Notes: generated by a model from the sequence alone, not told the origin. 64,000 nucleotides of DNA from CADEEV01 sp964442185 (GCA_964442185.1 CAYTWT010000331.1:1-64000), one strand, 5' to 3'; positions 15,692-23,267 are shown, numbered from the stretch's first letter. Made by a program: numbers and translations.

Positions 15692-17412
15692 GGCTGCGGC
15701 TCGCGTTTCGCCTGAAGCTCGCGCTGGTCCTGCTGGGTGCGGCCTTCATCCTGTTCCCGGCCCTGGGCGGCGCTTCACTCGAGCGGGCCGAAATCTACTT
15801 TCTCGACGGCGCGCGCGCCATGCTCGAGACGGGAGACTGGCTCATCCCGCGCTACCAGGCTCGAGCGTTCTTCGACAAGCCCCCGCTCACGTACTGGCTG
15901 ATAGCGCTCTGCTTCGAGCTTCTCGGTGTGAGCAAGGGCGCCGGGCGCCTCGCGCCGGCCGTGGCCGCACTGCTCCTGTTGCTCGCCACCTTCTGGCTGG
16001 GCCGCCTTCTGCTCGATCGTCGCGCCGGCCTCGCCGCCATGATCATCCTGGCCACGTCGGTGGGATTCATGAGCGTCGGACGCCTTGCGATGTCCGACAT
16101 GCTGCTGGCGCTCCTCTCGACGCTGGCGGTGGCGCTGGGTGTGAAGCTTCGCGAGGCCTCGGCCGCGTGGGCGCTGCCGGCCTTGGGCGCCGTGCTGGGG
16201 CTGGGCTTCTTGAACAAGGGCCCGATCGCCGTGTTGCTGCCCGGCCTGGGCCTCGCGCTGCTCGCCTGGCAGCGCCGGCGAGAGGCGCCCCCGAAGCCGC
16301 GAGCTTTAGCGCTTGCCTCGGCCATCTTCGCCGTGCTGGGCTTCGGCTGGTTCGTGGCGATCTACGCGCGGCTGGGCGCCGAACCGCTGGTGCACTTCTT
16401 CCTGCGCGAAAACCTGGAGCGCTTCGCCGCCTCGACCTACGACTCGGGCCAGCCCCTCTTCTTCTACGTCGGGGCCTACCTGAGCGTGGGGGCGCCCTGG
16501 TCCGCGCTCTTCGCGCTGGCCGCCGCCCGCGCCTTGCGGCCTCCCGACGTCGTCGTGCCCGGCGTTGCGGCCGCTCGCTTCCTGCTGCTCTGGATTGCAC
16601 TCATGCTCCTGCCGCTCAGCCTCTCGCGCGGCAAGATCGACTACTACCTGCTGCCGCTCTTGCCCGCCTTCTCGCTCGTGCTCGGACGGCACTTCGCCCA
16701 AGTTGGCTGGGGCCGCCTCGACCGCCTCTGGGCAGCCGTGTCGCTGGCCCTGGGCGCAGCAGCACTGGCACTCGTGCCGCTGGCGCTGCGGCAGATCCCG
16801 GACGCCTGGATCTCGCCCGGGCGGCGCCTTTGTCTCGTCGCGGTGGCGGCCCTGGGCGCCTTGCTGCTTCTGGCCACGGCCCGCCGACCCTCTCCACACC
16901 GCACCCTGTCCGCCCTCGCGGCGGTCTCCGGCGCGGTTGCGATCGCCGTCGTCACGCTTCTGGTGCCCAGCTTCGTCGCAGCTCAGCCCAACCGCGGCGT
17001 AGTGGAGAGAGTCGAGCGCGAGTTTGCCCGCAGGCGCGAGGTCGGGATCGTCTCGTGCCAGGATCCCGCGCGGGTCCAGAGAGACATCCTGTTCTTCACG
17101 CGCCAGGCGGTCGTCGAGCGTTGCGATTTGTGGCAGGTCGTGTCAGGGCGCCGCCGCATGCTGTTACTCCTCCAGGAGAGCGAGTACCAGTCGCTCCGGC
17201 GCGTGCCCAGATTGCGGCTCGTGTCGGTCCACGACTACGTCCCGTCAGCCTCGTTGTCGCTCGACAAGCTGGACCGCGCGCAGGCGGCTCGACTTTTCCT
17301 CGTCGCCAACTATCCCGGACCGCGGTACCGAGAGCACGAGCCAGGCCCGTCCCCGAGACACAAGGAGCGCATGAAGCTGCTTCGCCAGAGACGGCGAACC
17401 CTGAAAGGCTAG
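15688..17412 (+). CDS. ArnT/PMT-like membrane glycosyltransferase
   Basis: The protein of about 574 residues has a dozen or more hydrophobic helices and an extracytoplasmic loop with the family signature: acidic residues near LERAEIYFLDG, DWLIPRY and FDKPPLTYWL. The later blocks GRLAMSDMLLALL, NKGPIAVLLP and KIDYYLLPLLPAFSL are typical of undecaprenyl-phosphate-sugar transferases of the ArnT type (GT83). These add a lipid-linked sugar to lipid A or other envelope acceptors at the periplasmic face. No ATG, GTG or TTG is suitably placed. The best start is CTG 15688, overlapping the rlmN stop as CTGA, with GGCGG upstream. Donor and acceptor are unknown. Confidence 0.75.
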   Translation: MRLRLAFRLKLALVLLGAAFILFPALGGASLERAEIYFLDGARAMLETGDWLIPRYQARAFFDKPPLTYWLIALCFELLGVSKGAGRLAPAVAALLLLLATFWLGRLLLDRRAGLAAMIILATSVGFMSVGRLAMSDMLLALLSTLAVALGVKLREASAAWALPALGAVLGLGFLNKGPIAVLLPGLGLALLAWQRRREAPPKPRALALASAIFAVLGFGWFVAIYARLGAEPLVHFFLRENLERFAASTYDSGQPLFFYVGAYLSVGAPWSALFALAAARALRPPDVVVPGVAAARFLLLWIALMLLPLSLSRGKIDYYLLPLLPAFSLVLGRHFAQVGWGRLDRLWAAVSLALGAAALALVPLALRQIPDAWISPGRRLCLVAVAALGALLLLATARRPSPHRTLSALAAVSGAVAIAVVTLLVPSFVAAQPNRGVVERVEREFARRREVGIVSCQDPARVQRDILFFTRQAVVERCDLWQVVSGRRRMLLLLQESEYQSLRRVPRLRLVSVHDYVPSASLSLDKLDRAQAARLFLVANYPGPRYREHEPGPSPRHKERMKLLRQRRRTLKG

Positions 17413-17514
17413 CCGCGAGCGCCCGATTACTGCGCGGCTCCGCGCCATGCGCAAACCCGCGCCAGAGCGACCTCGCTGACGCTCGGGCGTCACTCGGGCG
17501 ACTCGTCGTGGGTC

Positions 17515-17712
17515 ATGCCCGGCAAGAAGAACAAGCCGCGCTTCCAGCGCACTGGGGTGTCGGGCTCGCGCGTGAGCAAGAGATCGAAGCGCAGTTCTCC
17601 CCCGCACGACCTCCGGCACACGGTGGCAACGATACTGGGAGAGATGGGCGTCGAGCCGCATGTGATCGACGCGCTTCAAAACCATAGGCTCCCTCGGCGC
17701 CTTTTGTATTGA
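17515..17712 (+). pseudogene. Tyrosine recombinase (phage-type integrase) C-terminal remnant
   Basis: The 65-codon frame contains PHDLRHTVATILGEMGVEPH followed by VIDALQNH, which is the box II region of tyrosine recombinases (HxxR with the family pattern HDLRRTxAT...LGVxPHVIExxLNH). The similarity stops after NH. The tyrosine nucleophile region, the catalytic N-terminal part and the rest of the protein are missing, so it cannot be active. It lies between the ArnT-like gene and a toxin-antitoxin pair, 1.1 kb from a tRNA gene, and probably marks an old mobile-element insertion. The 100 bases before it hold nothing recognisable. Confidence 0.6.
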
Positions 17713-17727
17713 CAACGTGTATACAAT
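17705..17727 (+). promoter_or_regulatory. Inverted-repeat operator/promoter of the TacA/TacT-type pair
   Basis: An AT-rich island holds the inverted repeat TTGTAT (17705-17710) and ATACAA (17721-17726), with TTGACA at 17709-17714 and TACAAT at 17722-17727 overlapping it. Such repeats at the promoter are what an autoregulating ribbon-helix-helix antitoxin binds. TTGACA and TACAAT are too close together to form one promoter, so the exact -10/-35 pair is not settled. Confidence 0.45.
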
Positions 17728-17780
17728 ACGCCACGATGGATCGCACGGGCGGCGGACGCTCGCCGTCACAAGAGGCAAGC

Positions 17781-18059
17781 ATGGCAGCCACCGCAACGCG
17801 AACCAGGGTCATCAATCTCCGCACCGACGAAGCGCGGCGCGCGCTGATCGACCGCGCCGCCGCGGCCCTGGGCAAGGACCGCACGGAGTTCATGCTGGAT
17901 GCGGCCACTCGTGAAGCCCAGTCCGTCCTCCTGGACCGCCGCTTCTTCGAGCTCAGTGAGTCGGCGTTCCGGCGCTTCGTCCAAGCCCTGGATGCTCCAC
18001 CCGCGGAGAATCCCCGGTTGCGCAAGCTCATGGCTCGGCGCGCCCCCTGGGATCGATGA
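17781..18059 (+). CDS. TacA-type (DUF1778) ribbon-helix-helix antitoxin
   Basis: From ATG 17781 (AGAGG five bases upstream) the gene encodes 92 residues, the normal DUF1778 length. An in-frame ATG at 17736 would add an unlikely tail. The start MAATATRTRVINLRTDEARR is the ribbon-helix-helix DNA-binding part, and the C-terminal LLDRRFFELSESAFRRFVQAL segment is the toxin-binding region that folds onto the acetyltransferase. Its gene overlaps the toxin gene by four bases. It should repress its own promoter, where an inverted repeat is present at 17705-17726. Confidence 0.85.
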   Translation: MAATATRTRVINLRTDEARRALIDRAAAALGKDRTEFMLDAATREAQSVLLDRRFFELSESAFRRFVQALDAPPAENPRLRKLMARRAPWDR

Positions 18060-18553
18060 CGGTCGAAGCGCCACGCCACATCACCAGCGACCACGACGTT
18101 TCGCAGTTCGATTGCGGCGTTCCCGAGCTCGACGACTGGCTGAAGCGACGCGCGCTCCAGAACGAAACCTCGCGCGCCTCGCGGACCTACGTGGTGACCG
18201 CCGGCGGACGAGTCGTGGGCTACTACGCCCTGGCCACCGGCGCCATCGCGCAGGCCGCCGCCACTGGCCGCGTGCGGCGAAACATGCCGGAGCCGATCCC
18301 GGTGATGGTCCTGGGTCGGCTCGCCGTCGACCGCGCTTTCCAGGGAGCCGGCCTCGGCTCGACGCTCCTGAGGGACGCGTTGCTGCGAACCCTGGGCGCC
18401 GCCGAGGTTGCCGGCTGCCGCGCCATCCTGCTGCACGCGATCTCGGAAGACGCCAAGCGTTTCTACCTCGGGCACGGCTTCGCGGAGTCGCCGCTCGACC
18501 CAATGACGTTGATGATTTCGCTGGCTGACGTCGAGAAGGCCGTCGGGCTCTGA
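18056..18553 (+). CDS. TacT-type GNAT toxin (aminoacyl-tRNA acetyltransferase)
   Basis: The 165-residue protein matches the toxin of DUF1778-GNAT pairs: FDCGVPELDDWLKRRALQNE at the start, GYYALATGAI, the acetyl-CoA-binding LGRLAVDRAFQGAGLGSTLL and the C-terminal RFYLGHGFAESP. Family toxins acetylate the amino group of charged tRNAs and stop translation; the antitoxin neutralises them. The catalytic Tyr (FYLGHGF) is present and the frame is intact, so the pair may be functional. Curiously, the frame stays open and coding-like after the stop. Confidence 0.85.
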   Translation: MTVEAPRHITSDHDVSQFDCGVPELDDWLKRRALQNETSRASRTYVVTAGGRVVGYYALATGAIAQAAATGRVRRNMPEPIPVMVLGRLAVDRAFQGAGLGSTLLRDALLRTLGAAEVAGCRAILLHAISEDAKRFYLGHGFAESPLDPMTLMISLADVEKAVGL

Positions 18554-18724
18554 CTCGAGCGCGGGGGTGACTTCCTCCTGCGCCAAGGGCGATTCGCGGA
18601 TGTCGGTCCTGTCGCCGACCAGCTGGCCGCGATCGACCCCTCACGCCCGGAGGCAGGCCAACTCAGGAGTCTCGCCGTCGGCCGGAGCGCTCAGGGCTCT
18701 CGCCGCGCGCCAAGCGTCCGATAG
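18554..18724 (+). pseudogene. Coding-like fragment in frame after the toxin stop
   Basis: Directly after the toxin stop codon, in the same frame, 56 sense codons run to TAG 18722-18724. They read like a helical repeat (FLLRQGRFADVGPVADQL then AAIDPSRPEAGQLRSLAVG), reminiscent of TPR proteins. No start codon is available. It is best seen as the debris of another gene left at the insertion site; it could also be a chance open frame in GC-rich DNA. Confidence 0.3.
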
Positions 18725-18750
18725 ACCATGGCGCTGCGGGTATGCCAACG

Positions 18751-18770
18751 CGGTACCACAACGGTACCAC
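18751..18770 (+). repeat. Two CGGTACCAC copies one helical turn apart
   Basis: CGGTACCAC occurs at 18751-18759 and 18762-18770, each containing the palindrome GGTACC, with an 11-base period. They lie 45 bases beyond the 3' end of tRNA-Arg. The rest of 18725-18814 shows no feature. Confidence 0.5.
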
Positions 18771-18814
18771 GCGCTGGCCGTCTCGCGGTTCGTCCCTGTA
18801 AGTTGTTGATTGGC

Positions 18815-18893
18815 TGGTACGCCCGATAAGGCTCGAACCTATGTGACCTTCAGCTCCGGAGGCTGACGTTCTATCCAATTGAGCTACGGGCGC
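18815..18893 (-). tRNA. tRNA-Arg (anticodon CCG), slightly irregular
   Basis: The minus strand folds as a tRNA: acceptor GCGCCCG, TA at 8-9, D arm, anticodon stem TCAGC/GCTGA with loop CTCCGGA (anticodon CCG, reading CGG), T arm ATAGG-TTCGAGC-CTTAT and an encoded CCA. Length is 79. Compared with typical tRNA-Arg(CCG) it has a C-A mismatch in the D stem, two extra bases in the variable loop and a terminal G-U pair. It is probably functional but somewhat decayed. An integrase remnant and a toxin-antitoxin pair lie downstream of its 3' end. Confidence 0.88.
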
Positions 18894-18947
18894 ACGACGA
18901 CGGCAACTCCGCCAGAACTATAGGACGGCCGTTTCGTACCGCTAGAT

Positions 18948-20228
18948 TTAGGCCAATTCAGCGAGCGCCTCGGCCGCGGCCGCGACCGTCTCGTCGATGT
19001 CCTGCTCGGTGTGAGCCAGCGAGACGAACGCCGCTTCGTATTGCGCCGGGGGGAAGTAGATGCCGCGTTCCAGGAGCGCGTGGAAGAAACGCGCGAAGCG
19101 CTTCGTGTCGGAGCTCTTGGCCGAGGCGAAGTCGGTCACCGGCCCGCGGCAGAAGAAGCCGGTCAGCATCGAGCCGACGCGATTGACGGTGAGCATCACC
19201 CCGGCGGCCTGCGCCGCGCGGGCCAGCCCCACCTGCAAACGCACGGACAGGGCGTCGAGGTGTTCATAGGCGCCAGGTCGCAGCAGCGCATCGAGGGCCG
19301 CGCAGCCTGCCGCCATCGCGAGCGGGTTCCCCGAGAGCGTGCCGGCCTGGTAGATCGGACCAAGCGGCGCCACGTGATCCATGAGCTCGGCGCTACCGCC
19401 GTAGGCGGCGACGGGGAGCCCACCGCCGATGATCTTGCCCAGGCACGTCAGGTCCGGCGCGATCCCGTAGAGTTGCTGCGCACCGCCGAGTGCGACGCGA
19501 AAGCCGGTCATCACTTCGTCGAAGATGAGCAGCGCACGGCAGCGCTTCGTGATCTCCCGCAGCCCTTGCAGGTAGCCGTCGTGGGGACCGACGCAACCCA
19601 TGTTCCCGGCGACGGGCTCGACGATCACCGCGGCCAGGTCGTCGGCGTGCGCGGCCACGACGCGTTCCACCGCGGCGATGTCGTTGAAGGGCGCCGTGAG
19701 CGTGTCGGCCGCCGTGCCCTCGGTGACGCCTGGCGAGCCCGGAATCCCCAGCGTCGCGACTCCGGAGCCCGCCGCCACCAGCAGGCTGTCGGCGTGCCCG
19801 TGATAGCAGCCCTCGAACTTGAGGATCTTGCGCCGGCCCGTGACGCCGCGCGCGAGGCGCAACGCGCTCATCGTGGCCTCCGTGCCCGAGCAGACGAAGC
19901 GCACCTTCTGGATGCTGGGGACCAGACGCACGACGCGGTCTGCCAGCTCCACTTCAGCGGCGCAGGGCGCGCCGAAGGACGTGCCGCGATCCGCAGCCTC
20001 CTTGATCGCCTCGAGGATCGGCGGGTAGGCGTGGCCGTGGATCATCGGGCCCCAGGAGCCCACGTAGTCGATGTAGGCCTTGCCGTCCGCGTCCCAGATC
20101 CGGCAGCCCTCGGCCTTGCGGATGAAGAGCGGCGTGCCACCGACCGCCTTGAAGGCGCGGACCGGGGAGTTGACGCCGCCGGGGATGACCCGCTGCGCGC
20201 GCTCGAACAGGGCTTCGGACTGGGTCAT
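18948..20228 (-). CDS. hemL: Glutamate-1-semialdehyde 2,1-aminomutase
   Basis: The 426-residue protein has the class-III aminotransferase fold of HemL: FERAQRVIPGGVNSPVRAF at the start, YVGSWGPMIHGH, the PLP region with FDEVMTGFRVALGG, the Schiff-base Lys in LGKIIGGGLPVAAYGG and TLSGNPLAMAAG. It converts glutamate-1-semialdehyde to 5-aminolevulinate in the C5 route of tetrapyrrole synthesis. It follows hemB by 37 bases on the same strand. The many heme proteins encoded near 50-63 kb make heme demand high. hemA is not in the window. Confidence 0.97.
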   Translation of the reverse strand: MTQSEALFERAQRVIPGGVNSPVRAFKAVGGTPLFIRKAEGCRIWDADGKAYIDYVGSWGPMIHGHAYPPILEAIKEAADRGTSFGAPCAAEVELADRVVRLVPSIQKVRFVCSGTEATMSALRLARGVTGRRKILKFEGCYHGHADSLLVAAGSGVATLGIPGSPGVTEGTAADTLTAPFNDIAAVERVVAAHADDLAAVIVEPVAGNMGCVGPHDGYLQGLREITKRCRALLIFDEVMTGFRVALGGAQQLYGIAPDLTCLGKIIGGGLPVAAYGGSAELMDHVAPLGPIYQAGTLSGNPLAMAAGCAALDALLRPGAYEHLDALSVRLQVGLARAAQAAGVMLTVNRVGSMLTGFFCRGPVTDFASAKSSDTKRFARFFHALLERGIYFPPAQYEAAFVSLAHTEQDIDETVAAAAEALAELA

Positions 20229-20265
20229 GCACAGGAGCCTAGCAGATCGGCGCTCTGGCGGAGGC

Positions 20266-21237
20266 TCACGACGTCCAGCGTGCGAAGTCCTTCGCGTGGT
20301 AGGTCAGGATGATGTCGGCGCCGGCCCGGCGGATCGAGGTGAGCGTCTCGAGGACGATACGCTTCTCGTCGATCCAGCCTTTCTGGGCTGCGGCTTTCAC
20401 CATCGCGTACTCGCCCGAGACGTTGTAGGCCGCGACGGGCAAATCGACGCTCTCGCGCACGGCGCGGATCACGTCGAGGTAGGGGAGCGCCGGCTTCACC
20501 ATCACGATGTCCGCGCCTTCAGCGATGTCGAGGCGGACTTCCTTCAGCGCCTCGCGCACGTTGGCCGGGTCCATCTGATAGCCGCGGCGGTCGCCGAACT
20601 GCGGGGCCGAGTCGGCGGCCTCGCGGAACGGCCCGTAGAAGGCAGATGCGTACTTCGCGGCGTAAGAAAGAATGGCGGTGTCCGCAAAGCCGGCCCCATC
20701 GAGAGCCCGCCGGATCGCGCCGACCCGGCCGTCCATCATGTCCGACGGAGCCACGATCTGAGCCCCTGCCCGGACATGCGACAAGGCCATGCTCGCGAGC
20801 AGCTCCAGCGTCGGATCGTTCCGGACCTGATCGCCCTCGACGACGCCGCAGTGGCCGTGGGAGGTGTACTCGCACAGGCAGACGTCCGTGATGACGAGCA
20901 GTTCGCGGCAAGCGGCGCGGATCGCCCGCGTCGCCTCCTGCACGACACCGTCGTCGGCGTAGCCCTCGCTGCCGAGCGGGTCCTTGCTTTTCGGCAGGCC
21001 GAACAGGATGACACCGGCGATGCCGAGTGCCTCCACCGCATGGGCTTCGCGCGCGGCTTCGTCGGCAGAGAGCTGGAAGCAGCCGGGCAGCGACGGGATC
21101 TCGCGGCGGTAGCCCGAACCCGGGGCGACAAAAAGCGGATAGATGAGCTGCGCAGGCGACAGCCGTGTCTCCCGGACCAGGGCGCGCAGGCGCTCGCCGC
21201 GGCGCAACCGCCGCGGCCGTTCAGCAGGAAAGGGCAT
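20266..21237 (-). CDS. hemB: Delta-aminolevulinic acid dehydratase (porphobilinogen synthase)
   Basis: From ATG 21237 the protein has 323 residues, the normal HemB length; an upstream ATG at 21309 would add a non-conserved tail. It carries the zinc-type active-site cysteines (DVCLCEYTSHGHCG), the substrate-binding Lys in LSYAAKYASAFYGPFREA and the Schiff-base Lys in MVKPALPYLD. It condenses two 5-aminolevulinate molecules into porphobilinogen. It lies between a small cysteine-rich protein gene and hemL, all on one strand with short gaps, indicating an operon. Confidence 0.97.
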   Translation of the reverse strand: MPFPAERPRRLRRGERLRALVRETRLSPAQLIYPLFVAPGSGYRREIPSLPGCFQLSADEAAREAHAVEALGIAGVILFGLPKSKDPLGSEGYADDGVVQEATRAIRAACRELLVITDVCLCEYTSHGHCGVVEGDQVRNDPTLELLASMALSHVRAGAQIVAPSDMMDGRVGAIRRALDGAGFADTAILSYAAKYASAFYGPFREAADSAPQFGDRRGYQMDPANVREALKEVRLDIAEGADIVMVKPALPYLDVIRAVRESVDLPVAAYNVSGEYAMVKAAAQKGWIDEKRIVLETLTSIRRAGADIILTYHAKDFARWTS

Positions 21238-21289
21238 TGTTACAGAGTCGCTCCCCCCAGCTCGCGACGACGAGTGTCTTCCAGGGACG

Positions 21290-21454
21290 TCACTCGTCGT
21301 CGTCGCCAAAGAAGAACTGGTGAGAGCACCTCTTGGAACAGAAGTTCCTGCCGAAGTCTCGGATGGTGCAGTTGTCGCAGGCCCACTTGAAGCAGATCGG
21401 GCACTTGTGGAACCGGATCTCCTCGTCGCTGACCCTGCAATTCACGCATTCCAT
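21290..21454 (-). CDS. 54-residue cysteine-rich zinc-ribbon protein at the head of the heme operon
   Basis: Reading from ATG 21454 to TGA 21290 gives 54 residues with eight cysteines: CVNC at 3-6, CPIC at 18-21, CDNC at 26-29 and CSKRC at 39-43, followed by HQFFFGDDDE. The spacing suggests a small two-zinc fold, with one of the pairs perhaps completed by His45. The reading frame uses GC-rich third positions throughout and ends in an acidic tail. It starts 52 bases upstream of hemB in the same direction. No named family is recognised. Because hemB here is the zinc-dependent type, a zinc- or heme-related role is a reasonable guess. Confidence 0.65.
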   Translation of the reverse strand: MECVNCRVSDEEIRFHKCPICFKWACDNCTIRDFGRNFCSKRCSHQFFFGDDDE

Positions 21455-21485
21455 GGCATTTCCCGGGGGGGCTTCGACTTCCGAG

Positions 21486-21491
21486 AGTATA
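21486..21491 (-). promoter_or_regulatory. -10 element candidate of the zinc-ribbon/hemB/hemL operon
   Basis: On the minus strand TATACT (preceded by GC, as at several other starts here) lies 31 bases before the ATG of the 54-residue protein. No convincing -35 is found at 16-18 bases. Confidence 0.3.
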
Positions 21492-21557
21492 GCATCCGTA
21501 GTAGACTGCTCTCGGGTCAGTCGTCCCCGCGAGGGGCCCCCAAGCCGTCTTGGTCGT

Positions 21558-21634
21558 GGCGGTGTAGCTCAGCTGGTTAGAGCACGCGGCTCATATCCGC
21601 GGAGTCCGGGGTTCGAGTCCCTGCACCGCCACCA
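21558..21634 (+). tRNA. tRNA with anticodon CAU (elongator Met, or Ile2)
   Basis: A regular 77-base cloverleaf: acceptor GGCGGTG/CACCGCC, D arm GCTC/GAGC, anticodon stem CGCGG/CCGCG with loop CTCATAT (anticodon CAT), T arm CGGGG-TTCGAGT-CCCTG, discriminator A and encoded CCA. The G1-C72 pair excludes an initiator. CAU could be elongator Met or the Ile tRNA whose C34 is changed to lysidine. The next gene is tilS, the lysidine synthetase. A run of six T follows at 21635-21640. Confidence 0.95.
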
Positions 21635-21666
21635 TTTTTTCCCTCGGAGGCGTTTCGAGAGAGTCG

Positions 21667-22695
21667 ATGCGAATGACGCCACTCCAGGCAGCACTTCGGC
21701 GGTCCTTGCGGGATCTCGGTACGCCGCGCGCCGGGGAAACGCTGCTTTGCGCGCTCTCCGGCGGGGCGGACTCCGTGGCGCTCGTCCACGCCCTCGCCCT
21801 CGCCGCGCCCCGCATGGGTTTTTGCGTGATCGCGGCGCACCTCGACCACGGCCTGCGGCCGGACTCCGGCCAGGACGCGGAGTTCTGTGTTGAACTTTGC
21901 GAGCGCCTCGGCGTCTCCCTTCATGTGGGGAGCGCCGACGTCCGGCTGCGTGCGTGTCGCGACGGCCAGGGCCTCGAAAGCGCCGCTCGTGAGGAGCGCT
22001 ACGCCTTCCTGCGGGGCGTGGCGCGTAGCCAGGGCGCCGTGGCGATCGCCGTGGCCCACACTCGCGATGACCAGGCCGAGACGCTGCTGCTGCGGCTGCT
22101 GCGCGGGTCGGGAAGCGTCGGGCTCGGCGCGATGCGCGCTCGGCGCGGCCGGCTGATCCGCCCGCTGCTCGGCGTCTCCCGGGCCGAGGTGCTCTCGCAT
22201 CTGGGGAGCCACGGCCTGAGCTGGCGAGAAGACCCGAGCAACTTCGATCTGGGACTGCTTCGCAACCGCGTCCGCCACGAACTGCTGCCACAACTCGAGG
22301 CTCGTTTCAACCCGAAGCTGCGCCGCACGCTCGCCCGCACGGCCGCCATTCTGGCCGACGACGCTGCCTTCCTGGCGGCGCAGGCCAGGCTGCTCTACCG
22401 GTCGTCCGTGCACCGCACTCCCGCAGGCATTTCGCTCGAGCTCGCAGGCTTGCGCAGCGCTCCGCCCGCACTCGCGCGCCACGTGCTGCGGCGGGCGCTG
22501 AAGCATCTCGGCGGGCTGCGCGGCGTCGCGGCGGTCCACATCGAACGGCTGCTCGCGTTGGCGCGCTCCAGGACACCCTCCGGCCGCTGCGTGCCGCTGC
22601 CCGGTGGCCGCGAGGTCCGCTTCCGGACGAAGCAGATGACGATCGTCTGCGCGGCGTTGCCCAGGCCGGTGGTCGCCGCCGGGGTCCCCGCATGA
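21667..22695 (+). CDS. tilS: tRNA(Ile)-lysidine synthetase
   Basis: The 342-residue protein has the PP-loop motif SGGADSVALVHAL near residue 31, then HLDHGLRPDSGQDAEF, AVAHTRDDQAETLLLRLLRGSG, IRPLL, WREDPSN and RNRVRHELLP, all diagnostic of TilS. It uses ATP and lysine to modify C34 of tRNA-Ile(CAU) so that it reads AUA. The C-terminal substrate-binding part is short compared with E. coli TilS. It starts 32 bases after a tRNA(CAU) and overlaps hpt by four bases. Confidence 0.92.
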   Translation: MRMTPLQAALRRSLRDLGTPRAGETLLCALSGGADSVALVHALALAAPRMGFCVIAAHLDHGLRPDSGQDAEFCVELCERLGVSLHVGSADVRLRACRDGQGLESAAREERYAFLRGVARSQGAVAIAVAHTRDDQAETLLLRLLRGSGSVGLGAMRARRGRLIRPLLGVSRAEVLSHLGSHGLSWREDPSNFDLGLLRNRVRHELLPQLEARFNPKLRRTLARTAAILADDAAFLAAQARLLYRSSVHRTPAGISLELAGLRSAPPALARHVLRRALKHLGGLRGVAAVHIERLLALARSRTPSGRCVPLPGGREVRFRTKQMTIVCAALPRPVVAAGVPA

Positions 22696-23264
22696 GCCTG
22701 CCACGTCCCGACGTCCTGCACAGCGAAGCAGACGTGCGAAGGCGGATCGCCGAGATCGGCGCCGAGATCACGCAGCAGTTCGTGGGCGAGGAGCTGTGCG
22801 TGGTCGCCATGATGAAGAGCTGCATGGTGTTCATGGCGGACCTGATCCGCGTCGTGCCACTCGACATGACGTGTCACTTCCTGCGCGTCGCGTCGCTGCG
22901 TGACGAGGGCGCCGTCCGGACCGACATCGTGTACTCGACCGAGATCCCCTACGAGGGCCGCAACATCCTGCTGCTCGAGGACATCGTCGACACCGGCATC
23001 ACGCTCAGCTTCCTGGTCGACCAGATTCGCGAGCGCCGGCCCAGGAGCCTCAAGGTCGCGGCGCTGATCGACAAGCCGGGGGAGCGCAAGATCGACGTGC
23101 ACCCCGACTGGGCGGCGTTCACGGTTTCCGAACCGAGCGAGCGCTTCATCGTCGGCTACGGTCTCGATTTCGCCGAGAGCTATCGGGGCCTGCCCTATCT
23201 CGGCACCATCCCCCGTCCGGCACCCGCGGACGCGAGGATGCAGAACTCTTCCGGGGGCGAGTAG
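22692..23264 (+). CDS. hpt: Hypoxanthine phosphoribosyltransferase
   Basis: The 190-residue protein shows the PRPP-binding motif ILLLEDIVDTGITL near residue 97, VVAMMKSCMVFMADLIR, the VAALIDKPGERK loop and FIVGYGLDFAESYRGLPYLG. It salvages hypoxanthine or guanine to the nucleotide. The start overlaps tilS by four bases, and ftsH follows three bases later, the conserved tilS-hpt-ftsH arrangement of many bacteria. Confidence 0.95.
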   Translation: MSLPRPDVLHSEADVRRRIAEIGAEITQQFVGEELCVVAMMKSCMVFMADLIRVVPLDMTCHFLRVASLRDEGAVRTDIVYSTEIPYEGRNILLLEDIVDTGITLSFLVDQIRERRPRSLKVAALIDKPGERKIDVHPDWAAFTVSEPSERFIVGYGLDFAESYRGLPYLGTIPRPAPADARMQNSSGGE

Positions 23265-23267
23265 ACA

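Noticed and set aside
18567..18809. 80-codon plus-strand frame beyond the toxin gene
   Set aside because: Ser/Arg-rich, no homology, and out of frame with the more protein-like fragment at 18554-18724.
17420..18827. CGCCCGAT at 17420-17427 and 18820-18827 as attL/attR of an element
   Set aside because: Eight bases is too short in GC-rich DNA to count as an attachment repeat, though the positions at both ends of the scar are suggestive.
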